The notes below the pieces were generated by a model that was given only the letters and a program-made list of their open reading frames with translations, did no database searches and had not been told where the DNA came from. 64,000 bases of DNA from Polaromonas sp. GTDB taxonomy: Bacteria; Pseudomonadota; Gammaproteobacteria; Burkholderiales; Burkholderiaceae_C. A program made the translations under genes and the position numbers. The stretch spans positions 37,980-101,979 of the forward strand of contig NZ_JAAFGZ010000020.1 in assembly GCF_010365105.1 (NCBI RefSeq), read 5' to 3'. This document shows positions 10,488-20,699 of the stretch, piece by piece. Position 1 is the first letter of the stretch. Each line of letters starts with the position of its first letter.

Positions 10488-11618
10488 ATGACAGACACAC
10501 CACGCAAGATCATTCCCCTGGCAGACCTGCGTTACGCCAGCCGCATCCCTGCAGTTCCAGCCCGCCTGACGGAGCCAACCGGCCTGCTCAGCGACACGCT
10601 GGGCCGGCCGCTGCGCGACCTGCGCATCAGCGTCACCGACCGCTGCAACTTCCGCTGCAATTACTGCATGCCGAGCGAGATTTTCGACAAGGACTATGCG
10701 TTTTTGCCGCAAAGCTCGCTGCTGAGCTTTGAAGAAATCACCCGCCTGGCGAAAATCTTCGTGGCCCACGGTGTCGAAAAGATCAGGCTTACCGGCGGCG
10801 AACCCCTGCTGCGCAAGAACCTCGAAGTGCTGATAGGCATGCTGGCAAAGCTTCATACGCCCGAGGGCAAGCCGCTGGACATCACCCTGACGACCAACGG
10901 ATCGCTGCTGGCCCGAAAAGCCCAGTCGCTCAAGGATGCCGGTCTGCAGCGCGTCACCGTCAGCCTCGATGCGCTGGACGATGCGATTTTTCGCGGCATG
11001 AACGACGTGGATTTTCCGGTGTCCGATGTGCTCCGGGGCATCGAGGTGGCGCAGCAGGTCGGCCTGGCGCCCATCAAGATCAACATGGTCGTCAAGCGCG
11101 GCACCAACGACAGCCAGATCCTGCCGCTGGCACGTCATTTCCGGCATTCCGGCGCAGTGCTGCGTTTTATCGAATTCATGGATGTGGGGGCGACCAATGG
11201 CTGGCGCATGGACGAGGTCATGCCCTCCCGCCAGGTGGTTGAACGACTGCATGCCGAATTTCCCCTGGCCGCGATTGACCCCAACTACAGCGGCGAAACC
11301 GCCGAGCGCTGGCGTTATGTTGACGGAGGCGGTGAAATCGGCGTGATCAGCAGCGTGACGCAGGCGTTTTGCGGCAAATGCAACCGGGCGCGGCTGTCCA
11401 CCGAAGGCAAGCTGTTTTTGTGCCTGTTCGCCAGCCAGGGCCATGACTTGCGCGCCCTGCTGCGCGGCAACCTGGCCGACGAGCAGATTTCGGCAGCGAT
11501 CGGGCCGATCTGGCAAGCGCGTTCGGACCGTTATTCGGAAATTCGCGCTGCACTGCCGCCCGATGCCAGTCCGGCAGGCGGTGCCAAACGCATTGAAATG
11601 AGTTACATCGGCGGGTGA
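10488..11618 (+). CDS. moaA: GTP 3',8-cyclase (molybdenum cofactor step 1)
   Basis: Radical SAM enzyme that converts GTP to 3',8-cyclo-dihydro-GTP in molybdenum cofactor synthesis. The N-terminal [4Fe-4S] motif is C53-x3-C57-x2-C60 ([10 protein letters not shown]). The C-terminal cluster site is [19 protein letters not shown]. The protein ends in the Gly-Gly tail required for catalysis (MSYIGG). The start is the ATG at 10488 (MTDTPRKI); the frame can be extended upstream but not with a credible start. It is the first of three molybdenum cofactor genes in the same direction (moaA, mobA, moeA). Confidence 0.97.
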   Translation: MTDTPRKIIPLADLRYASRIPAVPARLTEPTGLLSDTLGRPLRDLRISVTDRCNFRCNYCMPSEIFDKDYAFLPQSSLLSFEEITRLAKIFVAHGVEKIRLTGGEPLLRKNLEVLIGMLAKLHTPEGKPLDITLTTNGSLLARKAQSLKDAGLQRVTVSLDALDDAIFRGMNDVDFPVSDVLRGIEVAQQVGLAPIKINMVVKRGTNDSQILPLARHFRHSGAVLRFIEFMDVGATNGWRMDEVMPSRQVVERLHAEFPLAAIDPNYSGETAERWRYVDGGGEIGVISSVTQAFCGKCNRARLSTEGKLFLCLFASQGHDLRALLRGNLADEQISAAIGPIWQARSDRYSEIRAALPPDASPAGGAKRIEMSYIGG

Positions 11619-11850
11619 GTGTGGCCACCACGCTCCCCACTGCGTGTGGTTCGCTGCCCCCCGAGGGGGCGCTGCGCCTGCGGCCTGGCAAAGCCAGTTC
11701 CGCGGCCCCTGCTGGGGAAGAGGCGCCGCCTCTGCGCTTGTCGTTTCGCGTACTCTGCTGCTCCCGACGGGATGCTGCGCCTGCGGCCCCTGCTGGGGGA
11801 AATACTGCCTCAACGCTTGTTGCTTCGCATAATGCACATTTTTAGGAACA
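11619..11850 (+). repeat. GC-rich intergenic repeat block between moaA and mobA
   Basis: The 236-base gap contains an internal duplication: CTGCGCCTGCGGCC followed by CCCCTGCTGGGG occurs near 11673-11718 and again near 11773-11798. A CCCCCCGAGGGGG palindrome lies at about 11657. No credible coding frame is present. It resembles dispersed intergenic repeats seen in Comamonadaceae genomes, an inference from memory. Confidence 0.5.
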
Positions 11851-11854
11851 CTGG

Positions 11855-12499
11855 ATGACCATGAACATGAAGACACCCTTGCATGCCGAAGCCATTACCG
11901 GCGTGATCCTGGCCGGTGGACGCGGCTCGCGCATGGGGGGCGTGGACAAGGGGCTGCAAAACTTCAACGGCGTGCCGCTGGCACTGCACACCTTGATGCG
12001 GCTGTCGCCGCAGGTCGGCGAGATCATGATCAATGCCAACCGCAACCTGTCCGCCTACGAATCGTTTGGCGTTCCGGTGTGGCCCGACGCGACGTCCCTG
12101 GGTGACTATGCTGGTCCGCTGGCTGGCTTCATCACCGGCCTGGAACGCTGCGAAACGCCTTATTTGCTGACCGTGCCTTGCGACACGCCGCTGTTTCCCG
12201 CCGACCTGGTGGCGCGCATGGCCGACGCCATGGCGCGGGAAGACGCAGACTTTGCTGTCGCCGCTGCGCGCGAGGAAGACGGCCAGTTGCGGCCGCAGCC
12301 GGTGTTTTGCCTGATGGGCGTTGACATGCTGGAGAGCCTGGCGCGCTTTACCCAGGCGGGCGGCCGCAAGATTGACGCCTGGACGGCGCAGCACCGCACG
12401 GTCATCGTGCCCTTCGACCAGCCGGGCGACGAGGCGCATGCCTTTTTCAATGCCAACACCCTGGCCGAATTGCACCAGCTTGAAGCGAAGCAATCGTGA
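11855..12499 (+). CDS. mobA: Molybdenum cofactor guanylyltransferase
   Basis: Transfers GMP from GTP to molybdopterin-Mo to make the bis-MGD cofactor. The nucleotide-binding loop [19 protein letters not shown] near residues 15-33 is diagnostic. The metal-binding VPCDTPLFP segment lies near residue 108. Length of 214 residues is normal. The stop overlaps the moeA GTG start by four bases (GTGA), showing translational coupling. Confidence 0.95.
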   Translation: MTMNMKTPLHAEAITGVILAGGRGSRMGGVDKGLQNFNGVPLALHTLMRLSPQVGEIMINANRNLSAYESFGVPVWPDATSLGDYAGPLAGFITGLERCETPYLLTVPCDTPLFPADLVARMADAMAREDADFAVAAAREEDGQLRPQPVFCLMGVDMLESLARFTQAGGRKIDAWTAQHRTVIVPFDQPGDEAHAFFNANTLAELHQLEAKQS

Positions 12500-13836
12500 A
12501 CACCATCGACACGATTGCCGCCCAGCTGCAGGGCTATGACCCGCAGGCCATGACGGCGGACGGCGTGCGCGATTTTCTGGCCCGGCTGGTGACGCCGGTT
12601 CAGGAAACCATTGAGCTGCCCTTGTTTGAAGCGCTCGGTCGGGTGCTGGCGGCCGATGTGGTTTCGCCCTTTGACGTGCCGCCGCATGACAACTCGGCCA
12701 TGGACGGTTTTGCATTTTTTGGTGGGCAGCTGGCGCCAGACGCGACGCTGGACTTGCAGGTCGTCGGCACGGCTCTGGCGGGTAAGGCCTGGCAAGGCAG
12801 CGTCGATCATGGCCAGTGCGTCAAGATCATGACCGGTGCAGTGATGCCGGCGGGCCTGGACACGGTGGTTCCGCAGGAATTCGTCCAGCTGCGCCGAACC
12901 GGTGAACACGAAACCATCACGATTCCGGCGGGCCTGCTGCGCATGGGTGACAACCGCCGACTGCGCGGCGAAGATTTGGCGCAGGGCAAGGCCGCGCTAG
13001 AAGAAGGCGAGCTTCTAACGCCTGCCCGGCTTGGGCTGGCGGCCTCTTTGGGCCTTAAAACACTGTCAACCTGGCGGCCCTTGCGTGTGGCTTACTTTTC
13101 CACTGGCGACGAAATCCTGTCACTGGGCGAAGCGCCGCGCGAAGGCGCCGTGTTCGACAGCAACCGCTATACCGTCTTCGGCCTGCTCAGCCGCCTGGGT
13201 TGCGAAGTCATCGACATGGGCGTGGTACGCGACGAGCCGGCGCGGCTTGAAGCCGCGTTCCTTGATGCCGCCCGGCAGGCCGACGCCATCATCACCTCGG
13301 GCGGCGTGAGCGTGGGCGAGGCGGACTACACCAAGGCAATGATGAAAAAGCTCGGCGACGTGGCGTTCTGGCGCATCGCCATGCGGCCGGGCCGGCCGAT
13401 GGCCGTGGGACGCATTTCAAGCATCAAATCGGCCGTCTCCGCACTGTCCACAGGCGCTGCCAGCTATCAAAATGAAAGCAAAGGCGCCGTGTTGTTCGGA
13501 CTGCCCGGCAATCCGGTGGCGGTGATGGTGACCTTCCTGGCTTTTGTTCGCCCTGCCCTGCTGCAGATGATGGGTGCCCGGCCCGAGCCCGAGGTGCTGC
13601 TTAAGGCGCACAGCGTGGAAACTATTCGCAAGAAACCGGGCCGCACTGAATACCAGCGTGGCCGCGTGACCACCGCACCGGACGGCAGCCTCCACGTCAG
13701 GATCACTGGCAGCCAGGGCTCGGGCGTGCTGCGCTCGATGGCCGAGGCCAACGGCCTCATCGTGCTGCACCACGGCCAGGGCAACGTCGAAGCCGGTGAT
13801 GAAGTCGATGTGATGATGTTTGACGGCGCTATCTGA
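12496..13836 (+). CDS. moeA: Molybdopterin molybdenumtransferase, with an internal insertion
   Basis: Inserts molybdate into adenylylated molybdopterin. Conserved blocks: [12 protein letters not shown] (N-terminal), STGDE and FDSNRY in the middle, [12 protein letters not shown], and [17 protein letters not shown] start coupled to mobA. Between the [11 protein letters not shown] block and FGLPGNPV there are about 25 extra residues (starting [10 protein letters not shown]) where MoeA of E. coli has only a few. This insert is encoded by DNA that contains the dispersed AGCTATCAAAA repeat, so it looks like an in-frame repeat insertion tolerated by the protein. Confidence 0.95.
   Translation: MNTIDTIAAQLQGYDPQAMTADGVRDFLARLVTPVQETIELPLFEALGRVLAADVVSPFDVPPHDNSAMDGFAFFGGQLAPDATLDLQVVGTALAGKAWQGSVDHGQCVKIMTGAVMPAGLDTVVPQEFVQLRRTGEHETITIPAGLLRMGDNRRLRGEDLAQGKAALEEGELLTPARLGLAASLGLKTLSTWRPLRVAYFSTGDEILSLGEAPREGAVFDSNRYTVFGLLSRLGCEVIDMGVVRDEPARLEAAFLDAARQADAIITSGGVSVGEADYTKAMMKKLGDVAFWRIAMRPGRPMAVGRISSIKSAVSALSTGAASYQNESKGAVLFGLPGNPVAVMVTFLAFVRPALLQMMGARPEPEVLLKAHSVETIRKKPGRTEYQRGRVTTAPDGSLHVRITGSQGSGVLRSMAEANGLIVLHHGQGNVEAGDEVDVMMFDGAI
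13454..13482 (+). repeat. Dispersed repeat copy inside moeA
   Basis: GCGCTGCCAGCTATCAAAAT lies within the coding region for the extra segment of MoeA. It matches the intergenic copy at 9561-9587 in its AGCTATCAAA core. Confidence 0.5.
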
Positions 13837-13849
13837 AGCCGGTCCCGCT

Positions 13850-14227
13850 TCAGGCGGTCGGGCGTGAACTGCGAGCCGCCAGCACATGAAAGCCCCCGGC
13901 CAACACCAGCATCAACACCAGCACCATTCCCCAGATGACCCAGACCAGCGGCGACAGCCAGCCGAGCATGGGCGCGATCCAGCTGGTGGCAATGACCACG
14001 GAATCCAGCAGTTCGCTGATGCTGGCCTTCAGCGGCTCGATGACGCCGGGTGGCATCCACACGGCCAGCCAGTCGGGCAAGGGCCACTGCGCCATTGCCT
14101 GAGCACCGCGAATCGCCGGATCAGCGGACGACGCGGCCAGCCAGTTGACAGCAGCCGCCAGCATGGAGGCGGCACCGGTCCACAGCAGCGCCAAAAAACC
14201 GGTCACGCCCCAGATCAGCAGTTTCAT
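13850..14227 (-). CDS. Small hydrophobic membrane protein of unknown function
   Basis: A 125-residue protein with an N-terminal hydrophobic stretch (GVTGFLALLWTGAASMLAAA) and a long C-terminal one (LVWVIWGMVLVLMLVLAGGF), separated by an amphipathic region. It is probably an inner membrane protein with two to three segments. It is convergent with moeA, whose stop lies 14 bases beyond. No family recognised. Confidence 0.7.
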   Translation of the reverse strand: MKLLIWGVTGFLALLWTGAASMLAAAVNWLAASSADPAIRGAQAMAQWPLPDWLAVWMPPGVIEPLKASISELLDSVVIATSWIAPMLGWLSPLVWVIWGMVLVLMLVLAGGFHVLAARSSRPTA

Positions 14228-14591
14228 TATTTTTCCCTTGCTGTTTGTACGCCAGGCCAGCGCAAGATTGCGCCATGGGTGTATTTGAGCAAAAGCGCGG
14301 TCCCATCACTTTTGGCGGTCCGAAAAGTCCAGAAGAAAATCGGGGTCAACCCTTGGTCGAGCCTTGCGTGACGTTGGCACCAACCGCAATGGCGCAACGC
14401 ATGCAGGCGCAGCCCCAGAACCGCAGCTTGGGATGCGGTCGAAAATAACTTTCCTGCGTCATACCCGGGAAGAGCCTGCCCTTGACCTGATCGGGTGCGG
14501 GTATCCAGACCGGTTTGAGCGCTTTAGCCCGTGGCGCTGGATTCCCGCCTATGTGGGAATGACGGACGGAAAGTCATTACTTTCCGCATCC
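14228..14591. repeat. Intergenic region with repeat-type hairpins
   Basis: No gene seen. At 14541-14560 ATTCCC and GGGAAT flank a short loop within a CTGGATTCCCGCC...GGGAATGACGG arrangement. A related arrangement (GTCATACCCG ... CGGGTATCCAG) lies at about 14459-14513. These resemble the GTCATTCCCGC-type dispersed repeats of many beta- and gammaproteobacteria, and may serve as a terminator for the flanking convergent transcripts. Confidence 0.45.
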
Positions 14592-17500
14592 TTATTTACC
14601 GGCCAGCGCCTCGTGCCCGGCGGGCGCCTCCCGCACCTCGGCGGTTTTGGCGCCCGGCACTGCAGCGCGGGCAAACAGCGCGTACATGGTGGGCACCACA
14701 AACACGGTCAGCAGCGTGCCCAGCGACATGCCGCCCACGATGACCCAGCCGATCTGGGTGCGGCTTTCAGCCCCGGCACCGGAAGCCAGCGCCAGCGGCA
14801 AGGCGCCCAGCACCATCGCGCCGGTGGTCATCAGGATCGGGCGCAGCCGCTGCGACGACGCCTTGATCAGCGCATCGGTCATTTCCATGCCCTGCATGCG
14901 CAGCTGGTTGGTGAACTCGACAATCAGGATGCCGTGCTTGGTGATCAGGCCGACCAGCGTGATCAGGCCGATCTGCGAATAGACGTTGAGCGAGCCGCCG
15001 CTCCACTTGAGTGCCAGCAAGGCGCCAATCATTGACAGCGGCACCGACAGCATGATCACCAGCGGATCAACAAAGCTTTCAAACTGCGCCGCCAACACCA
15101 GGAAAATGAACACCAGCGCCAGCACGAACACGATGACCAGCGCGCCCTGCGAATTCCTGAACTCGCGCGACGTGCCGTTCAGATCGGTGCTGTAGCCTGT
15201 TTTCAGGATCTTGGCGGCGGTCTGGTCCATGAAGGCCAGCGCTTCGCCCAGCGAGTAGTCGGACGCCAGGCTGGCGGTGATGGACACCGAACGGCGCTGT
15301 CCAAAGTGGTTCAACTCACGCGGCGAGACGCTTTCCGTCACCTTGACCAGGCTGGAGAGCGGAATCATGGCCTCGTTGCGGCCACGCACGTAGATGCGGT
15401 CGATGTCTTCGGGTGTGGTGCGGCCGATGGCAGCCGTCTGCACCACCACGTCGTATTGCTCGGCATCGCGCTTGTAGCGGGTCACGTTGCGCCCGCCCAG
15501 CAGCGTCTCGATGGCCTTGGCCACGACCTCGATGCTTACGCCCAGGTCGGCCGCCTTGTCGCGCTCCACATCAATGCGCAGTTCGGGCTTGTTCAGCCGC
15601 AGGTCCACGTCAGGCGAGACGATGCCGGGGTTCTTGGCGATCTCGTCGAGCATCTGGCGCACCACGCCATTGAGGTTCTGGTAGCTTTCCGAGGTCTGGA
15701 TGACAAAATTCAGCGGCCTTTCGCGAAAGCCCTGGCCCAGCGAGGGCGGCGTGATTGGGAACGCCGTCACGCCCGGCAGCGCATTGAACATCGGCTGGAG
15801 CTCGCGCGCCATGTCCATGGTGGAACGCGTGCGGTCTTTCCAGTCCACGGTGCGGTACACCACGCTGGCCTGCGCCACCGTCGGGTTGCCGACATTGGCA
15901 AAGATGCGGTCGAATTCCTTGAACGGCTGGCCCATCTTTTCAAGTTCCTGGGCATAGCGGTTGGTGAAGTCGAGCGTGGAGCCATCAGGCGCGTTGACGC
16001 TGGCCAGGATCACGCCCCGGTCTTCCATGGGCGAGAGTTCCTGCTTCATGGTCGGGAAGATCAGCAAGATGGCTGCGCCGCTGACCAGCATAACCGCCAG
16101 CACCAGCCAGCGCGCCTGCAGCACCCAGCCTTTCACTCGCTGTCCCGAGCTGCCGGCCTGGGGAACAAACCGCGCCGTCACGATCCAGCGCAGCAGGGCG
16201 CCGTAGCGGTCCGAAATGCCGGTCAGCACGCGCTCCATGGTGCTGTCAAAGCGGTTTGGCTTCGGATTGTGCTTGAGCAGCAGCGTGCACAGCATGGGCG
16301 TGAGCGTCAGTGCCACCACGCCCGATACCACCACCGCGCCGGCCAGCGCCAGCGCAAACTCGACGAACAGCCGGCCGGTTCGCCCCGGGGTGAAGGCCAG
16401 CGGCGCATACACCGCCACCAGGGTGGCGGTCATGGTAACGATGGCAAAACCGATCTCGCGCGCACCCTTGATGCCGGCGGAAAACGGGTCCATGCCTTCC
16501 TCGATGTGGCGAAAGATGTTTTCCAGCATCACGATGGCGTCGTCCACCACCAGGCCGATGGCCAGCACCAACGCCAGCAAAGTGAGCGTGTTGATGGTGA
16601 AGCCGGCCAGCGCCATCAGCGCAAACGTGCCGATCAGGCTGACCGGGATGGTGATGATCGGAATGATCGACGCGCGCAAGGTGCGCAGGAACACGAAGAT
16701 CACCAGCGCGACCAGCAGGACGGCTTCGAAAATAGTCTGGTACACATTCTTGACCGAGCGGTCGATGAACACCGAGTTGTCGTTGGCAATGTCGATCAGC
16801 ACATCGGGCGGCAGGTCTGCCTTCAGCCGGGGAATGGCGGCCTGCACACCTTTGGACAGGTCAAGCGGATTGGCCGTGGCCTGGCGGATCACGCCCACGC
16901 CGACGGCCGGGCGGCCATTCAGCCGGACCACCGTGCGCTCGTCGGCCGCGCCTTCCTCGACCCGGGCCACATCACGCACCCGGACCGAAAACCCGTTCAC
17001 GGTCTTGATCACGATCTCGCCAAACTGCGCCGGCTTGAGCAGGTCGGTTTGCGAGGTCACGCTGAATTCGCGCTGCTGCGATTCGATGCGGCCGGCAGGC
17101 AGTTCCAGGTTGCTGCGGCGAATTGCGTCTTCGACGTCCTGTGTCGTCAGCCGGTAGGAAGCGAGCTTGTCGGTGTCCAGCCAGACACGCATGGCGTACT
17201 TGCGCTCGCCAAAGATGCGCACGTCGGCCACGCCGGTGACGGTCTGCAGGCGCGGCTTGACGATGCGGTTGACCAGGTCGTTGATCTGCAACGGCGTCAG
17301 CGACTCGCTGGAAAACGCCAGTTGGATGACCGGAAACGCGTCGGCCTCTACCTTGGCGATCACCGGCTCTTCAATTGCTTGAGGCAGCTTGTTGCGCACC
17401 CGCGAGGTGCGGTCGCGCACCTCGGCGGCGGCGGAATCGGCGTCTTTCTCCAGCCGGAAACGCACGCTGATCTGCCCCTGGTCGGCGCGGCTGATCGAGG

Positions 17501-17741
17501 TGATGACATCCACGCCGTCGATGCCGGCAATGGAATCCTCCAGCGGCTTGGTCACCTGCGACTCGATGACCTCGGCCGAGGCGCCGGCATAGCGAACGCT
17601 CACGGTCACGACCGGCTCGTCAATCTTGGGGTATTCGCGAACCGTCAGCCGGTTGAAACTAACCGCACCGACCAGCACGATGAGCAGCGACAGCACGGTG
17701 GCGAACACCGGGCGGCGAATGGAAGTTTCAGCGAGTTGCAT
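14592..17741 (-). CDS. RND multidrug efflux transporter, inner-membrane subunit
   Basis: A 1049-residue hydrophobe/amphiphile exporter (HAE1/AcrB type) driven by the proton gradient. The N-terminal membrane helix follows MQLAETSIRRPVFATVLS. The proton-relay aspartates of TM4 are in AIGLVVDDAIVMLENI. The second half starts RWLVLAVMLV and ends with the usual TM8-12 block (FTNQLRMQGMEMTDALIKAS). Length is normal. The adaptor gene lies 46 bases upstream on the same strand, forming a two-gene operon. No outer membrane TolC-like factor is encoded nearby, so a shared one is likely used. Confidence 0.95.
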   Translation of the reverse strand: MQLAETSIRRPVFATVLSLLIVLVGAVSFNRLTVREYPKIDEPVVTVSVRYAGASAEVIESQVTKPLEDSIAGIDGVDVITSISRADQGQISVRFRLEKDADSAAAEVRDRTSRVRNKLPQAIEEPVIAKVEADAFPVIQLAFSSESLTPLQINDLVNRIVKPRLQTVTGVADVRIFGERKYAMRVWLDTDKLASYRLTTQDVEDAIRRSNLELPAGRIESQQREFSVTSQTDLLKPAQFGEIVIKTVNGFSVRVRDVARVEEGAADERTVVRLNGRPAVGVGVIRQATANPLDLSKGVQAAIPRLKADLPPDVLIDIANDNSVFIDRSVKNVYQTIFEAVLLVALVIFVFLRTLRASIIPIITIPVSLIGTFALMALAGFTINTLTLLALVLAIGLVVDDAIVMLENIFRHIEEGMDPFSAGIKGAREIGFAIVTMTATLVAVYAPLAFTPGRTGRLFVEFALALAGAVVVSGVVALTLTPMLCTLLLKHNPKPNRFDSTMERVLTGISDRYGALLRWIVTARFVPQAGSSGQRVKGWVLQARWLVLAVMLVSGAAILLIFPTMKQELSPMEDRGVILASVNAPDGSTLDFTNRYAQELEKMGQPFKEFDRIFANVGNPTVAQASVVYRTVDWKDRTRSTMDMARELQPMFNALPGVTAFPITPPSLGQGFRERPLNFVIQTSESYQNLNGVVRQMLDEIAKNPGIVSPDVDLRLNKPELRIDVERDKAADLGVSIEVVAKAIETLLGGRNVTRYKRDAEQYDVVVQTAAIGRTTPEDIDRIYVRGRNEAMIPLSSLVKVTESVSPRELNHFGQRRSVSITASLASDYSLGEALAFMDQTAAKILKTGYSTDLNGTSREFRNSQGALVIVFVLALVFIFLVLAAQFESFVDPLVIMLSVPLSMIGALLALKWSGGSLNVYSQIGLITLVGLITKHGILIVEFTNQLRMQGMEMTDALIKASSQRLRPILMTTGAMVLGALPLALASGAGAESRTQIGWVIVGGMSLGTLLTVFVVPTMYALFARAAVPGAKTAEVREAPAGHEALAGK

Positions 17742-17787
17742 GCGGCGGTCCGGCGTTGGTCACGAAGATTCGGGCAGAAGGCAGGCC

Positions 17788-19134
17788 TCAGCCCGGATTG
17801 CGGACTGGAGGAAGGGCCGGCTTGTGCACTGCAGGGTCTGTGCTGGAGGTTGGCATCACGCTGCCGCTGGCAGGTAGCTGCGAAACAATGATGCCGCACG
17901 GGTTGGGGCCTGCCGGCGCTGCTTTTACGCTAGTTGCCACGGACGAAACCGGCGCAGTGGAGGCCGTGTCGGCAGGTTTTTTATCCATTGCTGCTTCTCC
18001 GACAGAGGCCCCGCCGTTCAGCTTCACCACCCTGACGACGGTCCCGTCCTTCTGGATTCGCTGCTGGCCGGTCCTGACCACGGTGTCACCAGGCAAAAGC
18101 CCTTCCAGGATTTCAACCTTGCCCGGACTGCGCAGGCCCACCTTGACCTCGACACGCTGGGTTTTCCGCGTTTCTTCGCTGGGTCCTTCGAGCAGCTTGA
18201 TGACAAACTGCTTCCCGCTTTGCGGAACAATCGCTTCTTCGGGAATGACGCTGGCATTGTCGCGAACGCCGAAAACGGCATTCACCCGGGCGAACATGCC
18301 GGGGCGCAACTGCAGCGCCCGGTTGTCGATGCAGCCCCGGATACCAACCGACCGGCCGTTGGCATCGATCAGCGGGTCAATCGCCTGGATCTGCGCTGTA
18401 TAGCCCTGTCCCGGCAAGGCATCGATGTCGAGCAGGGCCGTCTGGCCGCGCTTCACCTTGCTCTGGTAGCGCTCGGGCAGCCTGAAATCGACATAGATGG
18501 CGTCGATGTCTTCGATGTTCACGATGTCGGCGCCATCCTTGAGGTAGTCGCCCACATTGACCTGGCGGATGCCGGCAATGCCGTCGAACGGTGCCACGAT
18601 TTTCAAGCGCGCCGCCGTGGCCTTGGCCAGCGCCAGCTTGGCCTGGGCCACTTGCAGATTGGCCTCGCTTTCATCGAGCGAGCGCTGGCTGATGAAGTTT
18701 TGCGCCACCAGTTCCTGGTTGCGCTTCTGGTTGGCTCGGGCAATCGACAGCTCGGCCTGGCTTTGCTGGACTTGCGCCTGCGGCAACTGGTCGTCAAACT
18801 GCACCAGCACCTGGCCCTTCTTCACCCGCTGGCCATCGGTGAAGTTGAGCTGCGTGATGCGGCCGCTGATTTCAGGACGCAACACCACGCCCCGGCGCGA
18901 ACGCAGGCTGCCGACCGCGCGGGTGTCGTCGACCAGCCGCGCCAACTCGACCCTGGCTACTTCCACTGATGGCGGTTTGGCCGCCGTGCCGTTGCTGCCC
19001 GCGCCCTGCCCTGACGCAGTGACGGCCATGCCTGCCGCACCAGCCGGCTTGGGCTTCTGGTACCACCAGGCGGCGCCTGAAGCCGCTGCAATGCCGGCCA
19101 CGGCGATGACGGTGTAAATTACTTTGGATGCCAT
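17788..19134 (-). CDS. RND efflux periplasmic adaptor (membrane fusion protein)
   Basis: A 448-residue HlyD/AcrA-family adaptor linking the inner-membrane pump to an outer membrane channel. The start is MASKVIYTVIAVAG at 19134; the longer open frame upstream lacks support. A single N-terminal anchor helix is followed by lipoyl/barrel halves (GRITQLNFTDGQRVKKGQVL and APFDGIAGIRQVNVGDYL), an alpha-hairpin rich in Gln/Ala between them, and the beta-barrel segment (LRPGMFARVNAVFGVR). The C-terminal 60 residues are low complexity. It is the first gene of the pump operon. Confidence 0.92.
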   Translation of the reverse strand: MASKVIYTVIAVAGIAAASGAAWWYQKPKPAGAAGMAVTASGQGAGSNGTAAKPPSVEVARVELARLVDDTRAVGSLRSRRGVVLRPEISGRITQLNFTDGQRVKKGQVLVQFDDQLPQAQVQQSQAELSIARANQKRNQELVAQNFISQRSLDESEANLQVAQAKLALAKATAARLKIVAPFDGIAGIRQVNVGDYLKDGADIVNIEDIDAIYVDFRLPERYQSKVKRGQTALLDIDALPGQGYTAQIQAIDPLIDANGRSVGIRGCIDNRALQLRPGMFARVNAVFGVRDNASVIPEEAIVPQSGKQFVIKLLEGPSEETRKTQRVEVKVGLRSPGKVEILEGLLPGDTVVRTGQQRIQKDGTVVRVVKLNGGASVGEAAMDKKPADTASTAPVSSVATSVKAAPAGPNPCGIIVSQLPASGSVMPTSSTDPAVHKPALPPVRNPG

Positions 19135-19315
19135 GGGGTGGTGACAAGGTGACTTGTTATGAAAGGAAACGCCTTTCAATGTAGCAGGATGGCCGAAAAA
19201 ACGCAGGCGATGCGCACGATTTAACCGGGTTTGAAGCCGCTGTTCTCGAAGTCTCGGCCCAACGGCAAATTCTTTTGCAAAACCAGGTGCGCCAGGGCGC
19301 TGGCGCCAGCGTGCA

Positions 19316-19798
19316 TCAAATGCGGCCCAGTGCGCGTTCCACGCCCTTGTTGGCCAGCGCATCGGCGCGCTCGTTGCCGGGATCGCCGTTGTGGCCCCTC
19401 ACCCAGCGCCAGTCGATAGTGTGGCCGCTGGATACCAGCAACGCGTCCAGCCGTTGCCACAAATCGACGTTCTTGACAGGTGCCTTGGCCGCCGTGCGCC
19501 AGCCACGGGCTTTCCAGCCATGAATCCATTCGGTGATGCCCTTGAGCACGTACTGGCTGTCGAGGTAAAGGGTCACGTTGCAGGGTTTTTTCAGTGCTGC
19601 CAGCGCCTCGATGACAGCAGTCATCTCCATGCGGTTATTGGTCGTGCCCATCTCGCCACCGAAGATTTCCTTCTCGGTGCCGCCTCCGGCCAGCAAGGCG
19701 CCCCAACCGCCGGGACCAGGGTTGCCCTTGCAGGCGCCGTCGGTATAAATCACGATGTGTTGACTGGGAACGCGGGACGCTGCTGCTGAATCGGTCAT
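19316..19798 (-). CDS. rnhA: Ribonuclease HI
   Basis: Cleaves the RNA strand of RNA-DNA hybrids. Active-site residues D20 ([15 protein letters not shown]), E58 ([12 protein letters not shown]), D80 (YLDSQYVL), H136 and D146 ([15 protein letters not shown]) are all present. It has about 12 extra N-terminal residues compared with the E. coli enzyme. It is followed on the same strand by no dnaQ; instead the efflux operon lies downstream. The upstream gene is the YafS-like methyltransferase, as in E. coli. Confidence 0.97.
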   Translation of the reverse strand: MTDSAAASRVPSQHIVIYTDGACKGNPGPGGWGALLAGGGTEKEIFGGEMGTTNNRMEMTAVIEALAALKKPCNVTLYLDSQYVLKGITEWIHGWKARGWRTAAKAPVKNVDLWQRLDALLVSSGHTIDWRWVRGHNGDPGNERADALANKGVERALGRI

Positions 19799-19850
19799 GG
19801 GATGCTTGTGATGCCAGGAATGCCTGGTGGGTTTGAAAAATTGAAAAAGC

Positions 19851-20687
19851 TCAACCGCTTATTTTGACCCAGCCAGCGGGCTTCTTGCTGGCCACGATGG
19901 CGGGTGCAGCCGCCAGTGATTTGCGGGTTTTCCAGCTGGGTTCCAGCAAGCGCATGCCACGCACATGCTTGACGGCCACCAGAAAATAAACCGCCCCGAA
20001 GATTGGCCACCAGCGTTTTCCGGCGGGGTCCATCCAGTCAAACCGGTCCAGCCACTGCTGGCTTTTCAGCGCCGGGCGGTAACAGCCAAACTGCGCCGAT
20101 TCCACCTCAAAGTCGAGCAGCCTGAGCCAGTCACGAAGCCGCCAGTAGCCAATGTATTTGCCAGCGTCCGGCAAAAAAAGCCCTTCGTAGCCAAAACGCT
20201 GGTAAAGATGATCGCGCCGCTGGCGCAGGCCCCACAGACTGGCCGGATTAAAGCCGCTGATGACCACACGCCCCTCGGGGACCAGAACGCGGGCCACCTC
20301 ACGCAAGGCAGAATGCGGGTCGCTGCCAAGCTCAAGCGTGTGCGGCAAGGCCACCAGGTCAAGGCTGCTCTCGGGAAACGGCAGCGCTGCTGAATCGGTG
20401 TACAAGGCAGGGTGCGGGGAACTTATGGATTCAGGCCCTGTCCGATGCTCTGCACCGCATCTTGAAGGAAACGCTAAGGTCTGCTTTTGCAGAGAATGAA
20501 GCGCCAGCCATTTGTGCGGCATGCGGTTGGTCCGCAGGGCATCGATTTCTGGAAATCCCAGTTGCAGGGCATGGTAGCCAAAAATATCACTGACGGCCAA
20601 GTCAAAGTGGGAGCGCTCCCAGTCCAGCAGATAGGCCCCCGGCGGGGTCTCAAGCCACTCTGTCAATCCTATAATTTCTGACTTCAT
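19851..20687 (-). CDS. YafS-like SAM-dependent methyltransferase
   Basis: A 278-residue class I-like methyltransferase. Motifs for the later part of the fold are clear: [22 protein letters not shown] and [21 protein letters not shown]. The usual glycine-rich SAM motif I is not visible in its normal place, as in other members of this family that sit between gloB and rnhA. The start [11 protein letters not shown] at 20687 leaves only 12 bases to the divergent gloB ATG. Substrate unknown; position matches E. coli yafS, hence the name. Confidence 0.85.
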   Translation of the reverse strand: MKSEIIGLTEWLETPPGAYLLDWERSHFDLAVSDIFGYHALQLGFPEIDALRTNRMPHKWLALHSLQKQTLAFPSRCGAEHRTGPESISSPHPALYTDSAALPFPESSLDLVALPHTLELGSDPHSALREVARVLVPEGRVVISGFNPASLWGLRQRRDHLYQRFGYEGLFLPDAGKYIGYWRLRDWLRLLDFEVESAQFGCYRPALKSQQWLDRFDWMDPAGKRWWPIFGAVYFLVAVKHVRGMRLLEPSWKTRKSLAAAPAIVASKKPAGWVKISG

Positions 20688-20699
20688 CGAGACCACTGC

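Noticed and set aside
15306..17891. 861-codon open frame antisense to the RND pump gene
   Set aside because: A GC-rich shadow frame: its product is His/Arg/Gln/Asp-rich with no domain, while the opposite strand encodes a complete RND transporter.
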